Source of the DNA: an uncultured Coriobacteriales bacterium
GTDB taxonomy: Bacteria; Actinomycetota; Coriobacteriia; Coriobacteriales; UMGS124
DNA: 6,618 nucleotides
Reading direction: 5' to 3'
Assembly (NCBI GenBank): GCA_934662525.1
Contig: CAKUKJ010000138.1
Coordinates: 1-6,618 of the forward strand
Shown here: positions 1 through 5,856 of the stretch, one piece after another
Numbering within the stretch: the stretch's first letter is position 1
Layout: each line of letters begins with the position of its first letter
Notes under the pieces: generated by a model
What the model saw: the letters and a program-made list of their open reading frames with translations, nothing else
Told to the model about the DNA's origin: nothing
Databases searched by the model: none
Translations under genes and position numbers: made by a program

Positions 1-539
1 TGGTCGAGCCGACCGAGGCCCAGTGCGACTCCTGGGGCGTCACCACGGCGCCGCAGTCCTACTTCATCATGCCCAATCGTGTGGCCCAGCTTGCCGAGCT
101 CCAGGCCCTGCCCGACGGCGGTTGGGACAAGCCCGGCCACGGCACCATCGGCGTCGTCGTGCGCGACGCGGCCGGCAACGTCGCGGCCGGCACCTCCACG
201 GGCGGCGTGACCAACCAGCAGCCCGGACGTGTGGGCGACTCGCCCATCGCCGGTGCCGGCACCTACGCCAACCAGCAGACCCTGGCCGTCTCATGCACGG
301 GCACGGGCGAGCGCTTCATCCAGGAGTGCGCCGGCTACCAGCTGCATGCCCGCGTGTTGTGGGCGCGCCAGACCCCGACCGACGCCGCCAAGGCCGTGCT
401 TGAGGCCGTGGAGGACCGCGGCGGCGACGGCGGCCTCATCTGCGTCCCCGTGGATGGCGAGGCCGTCATCGCGCACAACGCCTGCGCCCAGATGGACTGG
501 GGTTATGCATACGATGACGTGCGCGTGACCCACAACTAG
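1..539 (+). CDS. Isoaspartyl peptidase / type 2 L-asparaginase, C-terminal part (5' end outside window)
   Basis: This is an N-terminal-nucleophile hydrolase that cleaves isoaspartyl dipeptides and L-asparagine. The reading frame is open from base 3 and ends at TAG 537-539. The autocleavage site is visible as Gly-His-Gly|Thr-Ile-Gly, with the nucleophile Thr at codon 144-146. The rest of the beta subunit follows: a TSTGG segment, GRVGDSP (substrate-binding Arg 228-230 and Asp 237-239), then SCTGTGE (Thr 297-299, Gly 300-302). The spacing of these residues matches E. coli IaaA (Thr179, Arg207, Asp210, Thr230, Gly231, recalled from memory) without gaps, so about 130 N-terminal residues lie off the left edge. 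The stretch before the Thr is the end of the alpha subunit. It ends shortly after a WGYAYDD segment, as is usual. No export signal can be judged because the N-terminus is missing. A hairpin terminator follows at 565-630. The family call is firm; the preferred substrate cannot be told from sequence. Confidence 0.93.
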   Translation, partial: VEPTEAQCDSWGVTTAPQSYFIMPNRVAQLAELQALPDGGWDKPGHGTIGVVVRDAAGNVAAGTSTGGVTNQQPGRVGDSPIAGAGTYANQQTLAVSCTGTGERFIQECAGYQLHARVLWARQTPTDAAKAVLEAVEDRGGDGGLICVPVDGEAVIAHNACAQMDWGYAYDDVRVTHN

Positions 540-564
540 GGCTTTTCCCGCAGGAAATATACAG

Positions 565-630
565 AGCCGGATTCTGCTATCAGGCCTTATTCAGAAGGCT
601 GAAACGAAGGGCAGAATCCGGCTTCGCTTT
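565..630 (+). terminator. Two-tier stem-loop, probable intrinsic terminator of the asparaginase gene
   Basis: A perfect 13-bp inverted repeat (AGCCGGATTCTGC at 565-577, its complement at 611-623) encloses a second hairpin. In the inner hairpin TCA-GCCTT (580-588, with G583 bulged) pairs with AAGGCTGA (595-602) around a 6-nt loop. The right arm is followed by TCGCTTT, a short and interrupted U-run, so termination may be imperfect. The element starts 26 nt after the stop codon, where a terminator is expected. The perfect outer repeat is longer than termination needs, so a dispersed repeat or a small structured RNA is an alternative. Confidence 0.6.
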
Positions 631-698
631 ATGCACACAACCCTATATTACAATAGAGCGTTATACGCCATGTCCCCACCCAATTCAGGAGGAAGCGT

Positions 699-1922
699 AT
701 GGCGCTCTCAGAAGAGCATAATGCCTGCTCAAGGCCGTGCGGCCGCGCAATTGCGACTGCCGCCCTGGGGCTTGCGATAGTTGCGGGCGCAGCATGGGCG
801 CTCGGCCCCTCCGTCGGCGATGCCCATGCCGACGCGAAGGAGACTTTGGCGCAGCTTCGCCAGGAGGTCTCTGCCAAGAGCCAGGCCTACAACGAGGCGA
901 TGGAGGCGACGGCTCAAGCACAATCCGCCGTGGACGAGTGCCGCTCGCGCATCGCCGACATTGAGGCCCGCATTCCCGGGGCCCAGAGCAAGGCTGCAGA
1001 CGCCATGGTCACACAGTACAAGTACCAGCAGAACTCCGCCGGCCTCATCGACATCGTCCTGTCGTCCGACGGTTTTGAGAGCCTCATTTCCACGCTGACG
1101 TACCTCAACACCGTGCAGACCTACACGACCGACCAGCTCACAGGCTTGCTCGACTTGCAGGACGAGCTTGAGCAGGAGCAGGCGAACCTGGAGGGCCTGC
1201 TTGCAGACGCCCAGGCAGCTGAGGACGAGGCCGCCCAGGCACTGGCAGACGTGCAGGCTGCGGCCGACGAGGCCGAGGCCCGCGTCGCCGAGGAGGAGGC
1301 CGCCCGCCGGGCTGCCCTTGCCGCTGCGGCTGCCGCCGCCCAGCAGGCCCAGCAGTCCACCGTGACGGCGACCACCGACGAGTCCACGGGCGAGACCATC
1401 TATATCGAGACGAAGCCCGACGGCACCACCGAGCGTGCCGACGAGTCCCGTGCCGACGAGATACTCAACAACAATGCGAGCCAAGGCACGGGTGACTCGA
1501 ACGCCTCGGGCAGTACGTCCGGCTCAGACTCGGGCTCCGATTCCAGCTCGGGTTCAAGCGGCTCGGGCAGCTCGGCTGTCGACTCATGGGCGGCGCGCAT
1601 CGACGCGTACCTGGCAGGCTCGCCGCTTTCCGGCTATGGCCGCGTGTTCGCCGAGGCAGCGCTTGCCTATGGCGTCGATCCCCGCTGGTCGCCTGCCATT
1701 TCCTGTGTGGAGTCCACGATGGGGACATACTGCTTCCGCCCCTACAACGCCTGGGGCTGGATGGGCCACAGCTTCTCAAGCTGGGAAGAGGCCATCTGGG
1801 CCCATGTGGAGTACCTTGGCTACATGTACGGCGGCCAGCTCACCATGGAGGCTGCCAACACCTACTGCGATCCGGGCGAGGAATGGTATTACGCGGTACT
1901 GGGGGAAATGCAGAGCATTTAG
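699..1922 (+). CDS. Secreted coiled-coil protein with C-terminal lysozyme-like domain
   Basis: This 407-residue exported protein probably acts in the cell wall. The ATG at 699 has a strong AGGAGGAA (687-694) at correct spacing, and no other start fits as well. Residues 1-44 are a Sec signal: a basic segment, a hydrophobic core at about 18-36, and a likely cleavage after Ala-His-Ala44. Residues 47-215 are mostly alpha-helical coiled coil, interrupted near 112-145 by a less charged segment (LIDIVLSSDGFESLIS), as in CwlO/PcsB-type N-terminal domains. The coil ends in an Ala-rich run (205-214). Residues 220-258 are acidic, and 259-294 form a Ser/Gly/Asp linker. The C-terminal domain (295-407) resembles small lysozyme-like folds: GVDPRWSPAISCVEST holds the candidate catalytic Glu338 (codon 1710-1712), and NAWGWM follows at 350-355. 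Cys336, Cys345 and Cys390 could form a disulfide. From memory, similar proteins are common in Coriobacteriia. The NlpC/P60 domain of true CwlO is absent. Hydrolase activity is inferred; a non-catalytic division or wall-binding role is possible. No good -35/-10 pair is seen, though 644-654 (TATATTACAAT) is AT-rich. Confidence 0.85.
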   Translation: MALSEEHNACSRPCGRAIATAALGLAIVAGAAWALGPSVGDAHADAKETLAQLRQEVSAKSQAYNEAMEATAQAQSAVDECRSRIADIEARIPGAQSKAADAMVTQYKYQQNSAGLIDIVLSSDGFESLISTLTYLNTVQTYTTDQLTGLLDLQDELEQEQANLEGLLADAQAAEDEAAQALADVQAAADEAEARVAEEEAARRAALAAAAAAAQQAQQSTVTATTDESTGETIYIETKPDGTTERADESRADEILNNNASQGTGDSNASGSTSGSDSGSDSSSGSSGSGSSAVDSWAARIDAYLAGSPLSGYGRVFAEAALAYGVDPRWSPAISCVESTMGTYCFRPYNAWGWMGHSFSSWEEAIWAHVEYLGYMYGGQLTMEAANTYCDPGEEWYYAVLGEMQSI

Positions 1923-1942
1923 GGGCTTCATCTGTCCCGGAC

Positions 1943-2031
1943 GGAGGGGGCGCACCACCTATCTCGCTAAGTCCTCGCAGCGCACAACCCGCGCTGCTGC
2001 GGAATCGCTCGATAGGAGGCGCCCCCCTCCT
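1943..2031. terminator. Nested stem-loop element in the convergent gap, possible bidirectional terminator
   Basis: Three co-axial inverted repeats are stacked in 89 bases. The outer one is GGAGGGGGCGC (1943-1953) with GCGCCCCCCTCC (2019-2030, one extra C). The middle one is CCTATC (1958-1963) with GATAGG (2011-2016). The inner one is GCAGCGC (1977-1983) with GCGCTGC (1991-1997) around a 7-nt loop. A competing local hairpin, AGGAGG (2014-2019) with CCTCCT (2026-2031), uses the same right arm and is followed by GCCATCTTT. It lies 20 bases after the stop of the secreted-protein gene and between two converging genes, so termination for one or both is the simplest role. The U-run is poor, and a structured RNA cannot be excluded. 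Confidence 0.4.
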
Positions 2032-2063
2032 GCCATCTTTGCCTCGTAAAGTGGATAAGGAAC

Positions 2064-2085
2064 CTAAAAACAGGCTAAAAACAGG
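2064..2085. repeat. Perfect 11-bp tandem direct repeat
   Basis: CTAAAAACAGG occurs twice back to back (2064-2074 and 2075-2085), just beyond the 3' end of the minus-strand lipoprotein gene. Read on the minus strand, each copy ends in a T5 run (CCTGTTTTTAG), so it could contribute U-tracts to termination of that gene, although no GC-rich hairpin directly precedes it. Two copies one helical turn apart could also form a protein-binding site. A chance duplication is equally possible. Confidence 0.5.
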
Positions 2086-2093
2086 TGTGTTGG

Positions 2094-2540
2094 TCAGTAT
2101 CCGTTGCTGTAGGTACCCAGCACCGTTTTTCCGTCGGATGCGTATAGCGGAACTTCCTTTTCGTCGTACGCTCCGTCGCTTTGCATCTGAAGTGCCTCTT
2201 CTGGTGAGGATGGGGTCGATGGGGGAAGGAAGTCTTCCTTCAATATGTAGCCTTCGGTACCATCCTCGCCGACAACAGAAACAAGGTCGGGCATATAGTC
2301 GATGACGTCTTTTGAAACGGTTCCCTCTGGGAGATTTTCGTATGCCAGGGCAGAAGAACCGTATGTCTGTCCCTGCTCATTAACCGGGTAATACACGGAC
2401 CCGACATAGCGCCCGTCCTCTTTGCCGCAGCCCATCATGAACAGACACATGATGGCAAAAAGCAACACACAACAAGATAAGGCAAGCGACTGGGATTTGC
2501 GACTGGCCAGGACATCCGTGCGTTCAAATCGTCTTTCCAT
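2094..2540 (-). CDS. Small putative lipoprotein, orphan, related to a Firmicutes-type extracytoplasmic domain
   Basis: This encodes 148 residues. The ATG at 2540 is chosen because GGGAGG lies upstream with about 9 nt spacing; the frame stays open to a TTG at 2591, which has no ribosome site. The N-terminus is basic, with a hydrophobic stretch at residues 18-37 ending in MMGC, a loose lipobox. Cys38 would be lipidated and the rest would face outward. The mature part is acidic. It contains VNEQGQTYGS, then PDLVSVVGEDGTEGYI, SPEEAL, and a terminal VPLYASDGKTVLGTY. From memory, this order (NxxGQTYGS, PDLxxxxGxDGxxGY, PEEA, PLYxxDGKTVxG) resembles the extracellular tail of some Firmicutes BlaR1/M56-type and other exported proteins; that link is inference and unverified. 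No enzyme motif is seen. Its GC content (32 of 60 bases in two sampled stretches) is well below that of the neighbouring cbi genes. It reads in the same direction as cbiC but is separated by 153 bp and is unlikely to serve cobalamin synthesis. Confidence 0.75.
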   Translation of the reverse strand: MERRFERTDVLASRKSQSLALSCCVLLFAIMCLFMMGCGKEDGRYVGSVYYPVNEQGQTYGSSALAYENLPEGTVSKDVIDYMPDLVSVVGEDGTEGYILKEDFLPPSTPSSPEEALQMQSDGAYDEKEVPLYASDGKTVLGTYSNGY

Positions 2541-2604
2541 AAGTGCCGCCCTCCCTTGTAGGCTTTTGCCAACCAGTGGGGATACCTCCAAAACCGTACC
2601 TTTA

Positions 2605-2632
2605 AGAATACGGAGATTACCAAGAAAAACAA
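2605..2632 (-). promoter_or_regulatory. Candidate promoter for the lipoprotein gene
   Basis: On the minus strand, TTGTTT (2632-2627) and TATTCT (2610-2605) are separated by 16 bp and lie about 65 bp upstream of the lipoprotein start. They match the -35 and -10 consensus at 3 and 4 of 6 positions. The surrounding 2581-2640 stretch has only 22 G/C of 60, the most AT-rich part of the window, which suits a promoter region. The rest of the 153-bp gap between cbiC and the lipoprotein gene shows no clear terminator for the cbi operon. Confidence 0.3.
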
Positions 2633-2693
2633 TATCTGAGCAGTGAATGCCGCCACCTATTCCTATGACGCCGACTTGCGATTTTAGGAAGGC

Positions 2694-3362
2694 TTACTCC
2701 CTTACGCCATTCGTTGCCAGGTACAGCAGAGCGTTGACGATGGCGGCGGCGATGTTGCTGCCGCCTTTGCGGCCTTGGGCCACGATCCAGGGCACGGTGG
2801 TCTGGCCCATGATGAGATCTTTGGATTCGACCACGTTCACGAAACCGACGGGGACGCCGACGATGAGGGCGGGCGGGGTGGCCATGCCCCCGTCGATGAG
2901 CTCGCGGATGCGCACAAGCGCGGTGGGGGCGTTGCCGACGGCGTAGATGAGGGGGGTGCCCAGGCTCGCGGCCTTCTCCATGGCCACGGCCGAGCGGGTG
3001 AGGCCGCGTTGCTTTGCCTGCTCCATGACCTCGGGGTCGCGGATGAAGTTGAGCGCCTCGCCTCCCAGCCTCGCCAGGGCGCGCTTGTTGATGCCCGCCT
3101 GCGCCATGGTGGTGTCGGTCACCACCGAGGCCCCCGCCTTGAGCGCCGCAAGCCCCGCCTGCATCGCATCGGGGGAGAAGCGCAGGTTCTCGGCGTAATC
3201 GAAGTCGGCGCTCGTGTGGATGGCGCGCATGACGACGGGCGCCGTCACGGGGTCGAGCTCGATGCCGCGTTTGCGCAGTTCTTCGGCGATGATCTGAAAC
3301 GAGCGGCTCTCGATGTCCTGTGGCAGCACGTGCTCAAGGCCGCCGAGCGTTTTTGTGCTCAT
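2694..3362 (-). CDS. cbiC: Cobalt-precorrin-8 methylmutase (precorrin-8X methylmutase family)
   Basis: CbiC moves the methyl group from C-11 to C-12 of the corrin ring, giving (cobalt-)cobyrinic acid; it is cytosolic and needs no cofactor. The 222-residue length is typical. Family features in order are the PQDIESRSFQII start, VMRAIHTSADFD with the catalytic His49, the VVTDTTMAQAGI segment near 80-91, YAVGNAPTAL at 140-149, VGVPVGFVNVVESK at 168-181 and GRKGGSNIAAAIVNALL at 197-213. The ATG at 3362 overlaps the stop of cbiP as ATGA, and GGAGG at 3374-3370 lies 7 nt upstream inside cbiP, so translation is probably coupled. It ends in TAA at 2696-2694 and is the last gene of the cbi run. No strong hairpin follows. 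Whether cobalt is already inserted (anaerobic route) or not (aerobic route) cannot be told from this gene; the cbi-type naming is a guess from the likely anaerobic host. Confidence 0.97.
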   Translation of the reverse strand: MSTKTLGGLEHVLPQDIESRSFQIIAEELRKRGIELDPVTAPVVMRAIHTSADFDYAENLRFSPDAMQAGLAALKAGASVVTDTTMAQAGINKRALARLGGEALNFIRDPEVMEQAKQRGLTRSAVAMEKAASLGTPLIYAVGNAPTALVRIRELIDGGMATPPALIVGVPVGFVNVVESKDLIMGQTTVPWIVAQGRKGGSNIAAAIVNALLYLATNGVRE

Positions 3363-4882
3363 ATGCCTTCCTCCAGAATGCGATAGACGAGGCCCATGTC
3401 GAGGCTTGCGCGCAGCGTGCCGGCAAGCTGGTCGAGCTGGTGCTCGCGCCGCGCGTTGCGGTCGACGGCGGCGATGCGGGTGCCTGCCAGGCCCTTTCGG
3501 GCAAGGAGCAGGTCGATGAGGGCCTGCGTGAAGGCGACCGAGTCAAAGAGGCCGTGCAGGTAGGTGCCGCAGACGTTGCGTGCCACGCAGCCGTCGGGCT
3601 TGCGGGCGTCCCCCAGCAGGGCGAAGGGCGCCCCGCCCACAAGCTCGGTTTGCCCCATGTGAATCTGATAACCTGAAAGAGGCAGGTGGGAGAGGGGCTC
3701 CAGCGCCTCGGGCATCGTGCAGGCGACGCCCTCGCACCGGCGCAGCGTCTTTTCCCCCTCAAACACCGTGTGCACGGGGAGCAGGCCAAGCCCCTCGGCC
3801 TCGCCGCCGCCTTCGACGCCTCCGGGGTCGCTTATGGAGCGGCCGAGCATCTGATAGCCTCCGCAGATGCCCAGGACAAGGCCTCCCGCCTGGGCCAGGG
3901 CGCGCAGCGCGGGGGCGAACCCGCGCTCGTGCATCCAGGCGAGGTCTCCCAGAGTCGCCTTGCTGCCGGGGACGATGGTGAGGTCGGGGTGCCCCAGCTC
4001 CTCGGGGCGGCTCACGTAGCGCAGCCCCACCTCGGGGATGCAGGCGAGCGCGTCGAAGTCGGTGAAGTTCGAGATGTGCGGCAGGCGCACGACGGCGATG
4101 TCGAGCAGGGCCTCAGGCCGCGCGACAGGCCGCATGGCGGAGAAGCCGTCCTCGTCGTCGAGGTCGAGCTGCGTGAACGGCACGACGCCGGCTACCGGCA
4201 CGCCCATGCGCCGCTCAAGCTCGTCGAGACCGGGCTGCAGCAGGCTCACGTCGCCGCGGAACTTGTTGATGACGCAGGCGCGCAGCATGGCCCGCTCGTC
4301 GTCTTCCAGCAGTACATGCGTGCCCACGAGCTGGGCAAACACGCCTCCGCAGTCGATGTTGCCCACGAGCAGCACGGGCGCGCCCACCATCTTGGACAGT
4401 CCCATGTTCACGATGTCGTTGTGCTTGAGGTTGATTTCGGCCGGGCTGCCCGCCCCCTCGATGACCACGATGTCGTGCCGTGCGGCGAGGCTGTCGAAGG
4501 CCGCCTGCACCGTGGGGATGAGGCTCGTCTTATATGCGAAGTAGTCGCGTGCCGCCATGTTGGCCACGGGCTTGCCCATGACGATGACCTGCGACCCCAC
4601 GTCGGTCGTGGGCTTGAGCAGGATGGGGTTCATCGCGGCCTCGGCGGGCACACCGCATGCGGCCGCCTGCAAGGCCTGGGCGCGGCCTATCTCGAGCCCG
4701 TCGGGCGTGACGGCCGAGTTGAGCGACATGTTCTGCGACTTGAACGGGGCCACGCTGTAGCCGTCCTGCGCGAAGGCGCGGCAGAGTCCCGCTGCGATGA
4801 GGCTCTTGCCTGCGCCGGACATAGTCCCCTGCACCATGATGGCGCGCCCGCCCCCATCTGCCTTCCGTGTTATGCGGTGCAT
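3359..4882 (-). CDS. cbiP: Cobyric acid synthase (glutamine-hydrolysing)
   Basis: CbiP/CobQ uses ATP and glutamine to amidate the b, d, e and g side chains of (adenosyl)cobyrinic acid a,c-diamide, giving cobyric acid. It has 507 residues, the normal length. The N-terminal BioD-like synthetase domain has the P-loop MVQGTMSGAGKS at about 16-27, then FKSQNMSLNS at 47-56, VIEGAGSPAEINL at 140-152 and LLVGNIDCGGVFAQL at 171-185. The C-terminal class I glutamine amidotransferase domain has IVPGSKAT (303-310), GICGGYQMLG with nucleophile Cys340, SGYQIHMG (403-410) and TYLHGLFD with His443. The start ATG 4882-4880 has AGGA 8 nt upstream (4894-4891); the frame runs open further upstream but that part is antisense-free shadow of cbiB. 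It overlaps the end of cbiB by 13 nt and the start of cbiC by 4 nt. The GATase triad looks intact, so a functional enzyme is expected. Confidence 0.97.
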   Translation of the reverse strand: MHRITRKADGGGRAIMVQGTMSGAGKSLIAAGLCRAFAQDGYSVAPFKSQNMSLNSAVTPDGLEIGRAQALQAAACGVPAEAAMNPILLKPTTDVGSQVIVMGKPVANMAARDYFAYKTSLIPTVQAAFDSLAARHDIVVIEGAGSPAEINLKHNDIVNMGLSKMVGAPVLLVGNIDCGGVFAQLVGTHVLLEDDERAMLRACVINKFRGDVSLLQPGLDELERRMGVPVAGVVPFTQLDLDDEDGFSAMRPVARPEALLDIAVVRLPHISNFTDFDALACIPEVGLRYVSRPEELGHPDLTIVPGSKATLGDLAWMHERGFAPALRALAQAGGLVLGICGGYQMLGRSISDPGGVEGGGEAEGLGLLPVHTVFEGEKTLRRCEGVACTMPEALEPLSHLPLSGYQIHMGQTELVGGAPFALLGDARKPDGCVARNVCGTYLHGLFDSVAFTQALIDLLLARKGLAGTRIAAVDRNARREHQLDQLAGTLRASLDMGLVYRILEEGI

Positions 4883-5856
4883 GCGGTTGCTCCTATCTGT
4901 GTCACTGCCGTCCCCAGCACTATGCACACGACGAACGCCAGCAGGCTCGTCGTATAGAGCAGCCGGTTGGCACGACGGATGTCCTGTCGCTCCACAGGCC
5001 GCGTTGCGTCGCCCAGCGTCGGCTTTACCACGAGCTTGCCCCCATAGTAGTTGGGCCCGGCGAGCTGAATGCCCAGGGCCCCGGCGCAGGCGGCCTCGGT
5101 GTGGGCGGAGTTGGGCGAGGTGTGGGCGAGCCGGTCGCGCTTGAACGTGTGCCAGGCCCCTTTGCCGTCGAAACCCGCAAGCGGCGCGGCCAGGCACATG
5201 AGCGCGCCGGCAAGCCGTGCGGGGATGAAGTTCACGATGTCGTCGAGCTTGGCAGCGGCGCGGCCGAAGTCCAGGTAGCGGTCGTTTTTGTAGCCCACCA
5301 TCGAGTCCATCGTGTTGACGGCCTTGTACGCCACCCCGCCAACGGGCCCCAAGAGCGCCAGGTAGAAGAGCGGTGCCACCACGCCGTCCGAGGCGTTCTC
5401 GGCCACCGTCTCAACAGCCGCCTTCGTGACGCCCTCCTCGGTGAGGTTTGCCGTGTCGCGTCCCACGATCATGGAGACGGCCCTGCGCGCCGCAGGCAGC
5501 CCCTCGCGTTCAAGGGCGTCGAGCACGGCCATGCTCTCGTCTTTGAGCGACTTGGTGGCGAGCATCCAGTAGCACACGACGGCCCAGAAGGCATACATGA
5601 GATAGGGGCTCATGGCGCTTGCCAGGGCCAGCAACCCGGCACAGCCGCCGGCGCTTATGCCGACGACGAGCAAGACGAGCGCCCTACCTGCATTGCGGCG
5701 GCCCCGCGGCGTGTCGGGGAAGGCGCCTCTCAGGCGTGGCTCGAGCCAGGCGATGAGGCTGCCGATCAACCGGATGGGATGGGGCCAGCCGTGGGGGTCG
5801 CCGAGCACGAGGTCGAGCGCGTATCCGATGGCGAGGCTCACAAGGTAGGCGTACAT
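4870..5856 (-). CDS. cbiB: Adenosylcobinamide-phosphate synthase, membrane protein
   Basis: CbiB/CobD joins (R)-1-amino-2-propanol O-phosphate, or the free amine, to adenosylcobyric acid, making the cobinamide arm. It is an integral membrane protein of 328 residues, typical for the family. Hydrophobic segments are visible at about 2-18, 59-97, 158-178, 210-227 and 303-321. Family signatures are LVLGDPHGWPHPIRLIG (16-32), TKSLKDE (101-107), the VETVAENASDGVVAPLFY stretch (148-165), the NTMDSMVGYKNDRYLDFG stretch (181-198), LDDIVNFIPARL (204-215) and LGIQLAGPNYYGG (261-273). The ATG at 5856 is supported by GGGAGG 7 nt upstream, and translation starting there gives the expected N-terminus; the frame also runs open further upstream through cbiA, but that extension shows no family similarity. 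It overlaps cbiA by 19 nt and cbiP by 13 nt. Confidence 0.96.
   Translation of the reverse strand: MYAYLVSLAIGYALDLVLGDPHGWPHPIRLIGSLIAWLEPRLRGAFPDTPRGRRNAGRALVLLVVGISAGGCAGLLALASAMSPYLMYAFWAVVCYWMLATKSLKDESMAVLDALEREGLPAARRAVSMIVGRDTANLTEEGVTKAAVETVAENASDGVVAPLFYLALLGPVGGVAYKAVNTMDSMVGYKNDRYLDFGRAAAKLDDIVNFIPARLAGALMCLAAPLAGFDGKGAWHTFKRDRLAHTSPNSAHTEAACAGALGIQLAGPNYYGGKLVVKPTLGDATRPVERQDIRRANRLLYTTSLLAFVVCIVLGTAVTQIGATACTA

Noticed and set aside
729..1484. Minus-strand open frame of 251 codons under the secreted protein gene
   Set aside because: Its Leu/Gly/Val-rich translation mirrors the Ala/Glu/Gln codons of the coiled coil on the plus strand, which has a clear signal peptide and ribosome site.
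1943..2034. Possible selenocysteine tRNA, suggested by the long acceptor-like stem and a GCCA-like 3' end
   Set aside because: There is no T-loop (GTTCRANYC) on either strand, no TCA in the inner loop, and internal loops in the wrong places for a tRNA.
1586..2305. Plus-strand open frame running from the secreted protein into the convergent gap and across the lipoprotein gene
   Set aside because: It is out of frame with the lysozyme-like domain, crosses the stem-loop element and has no motif or start signal.
2541..2693. Cobalamin riboswitch or intrinsic terminator near the cbi genes
   Set aside because: No B12-box-like core or strong GC hairpin with a U-run is visible in this gap. A riboswitch would be expected upstream of the operon, beyond the right edge.
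3686..4957. Long plus-strand open frame (423 codons)
   Set aside because: It is antisense to cbiP, whose catalytic motifs are intact on the minus strand. The plus-strand translation is His/Arg/Gly-rich with no recognisable motif, as expected for a mirror frame in GC-rich DNA.
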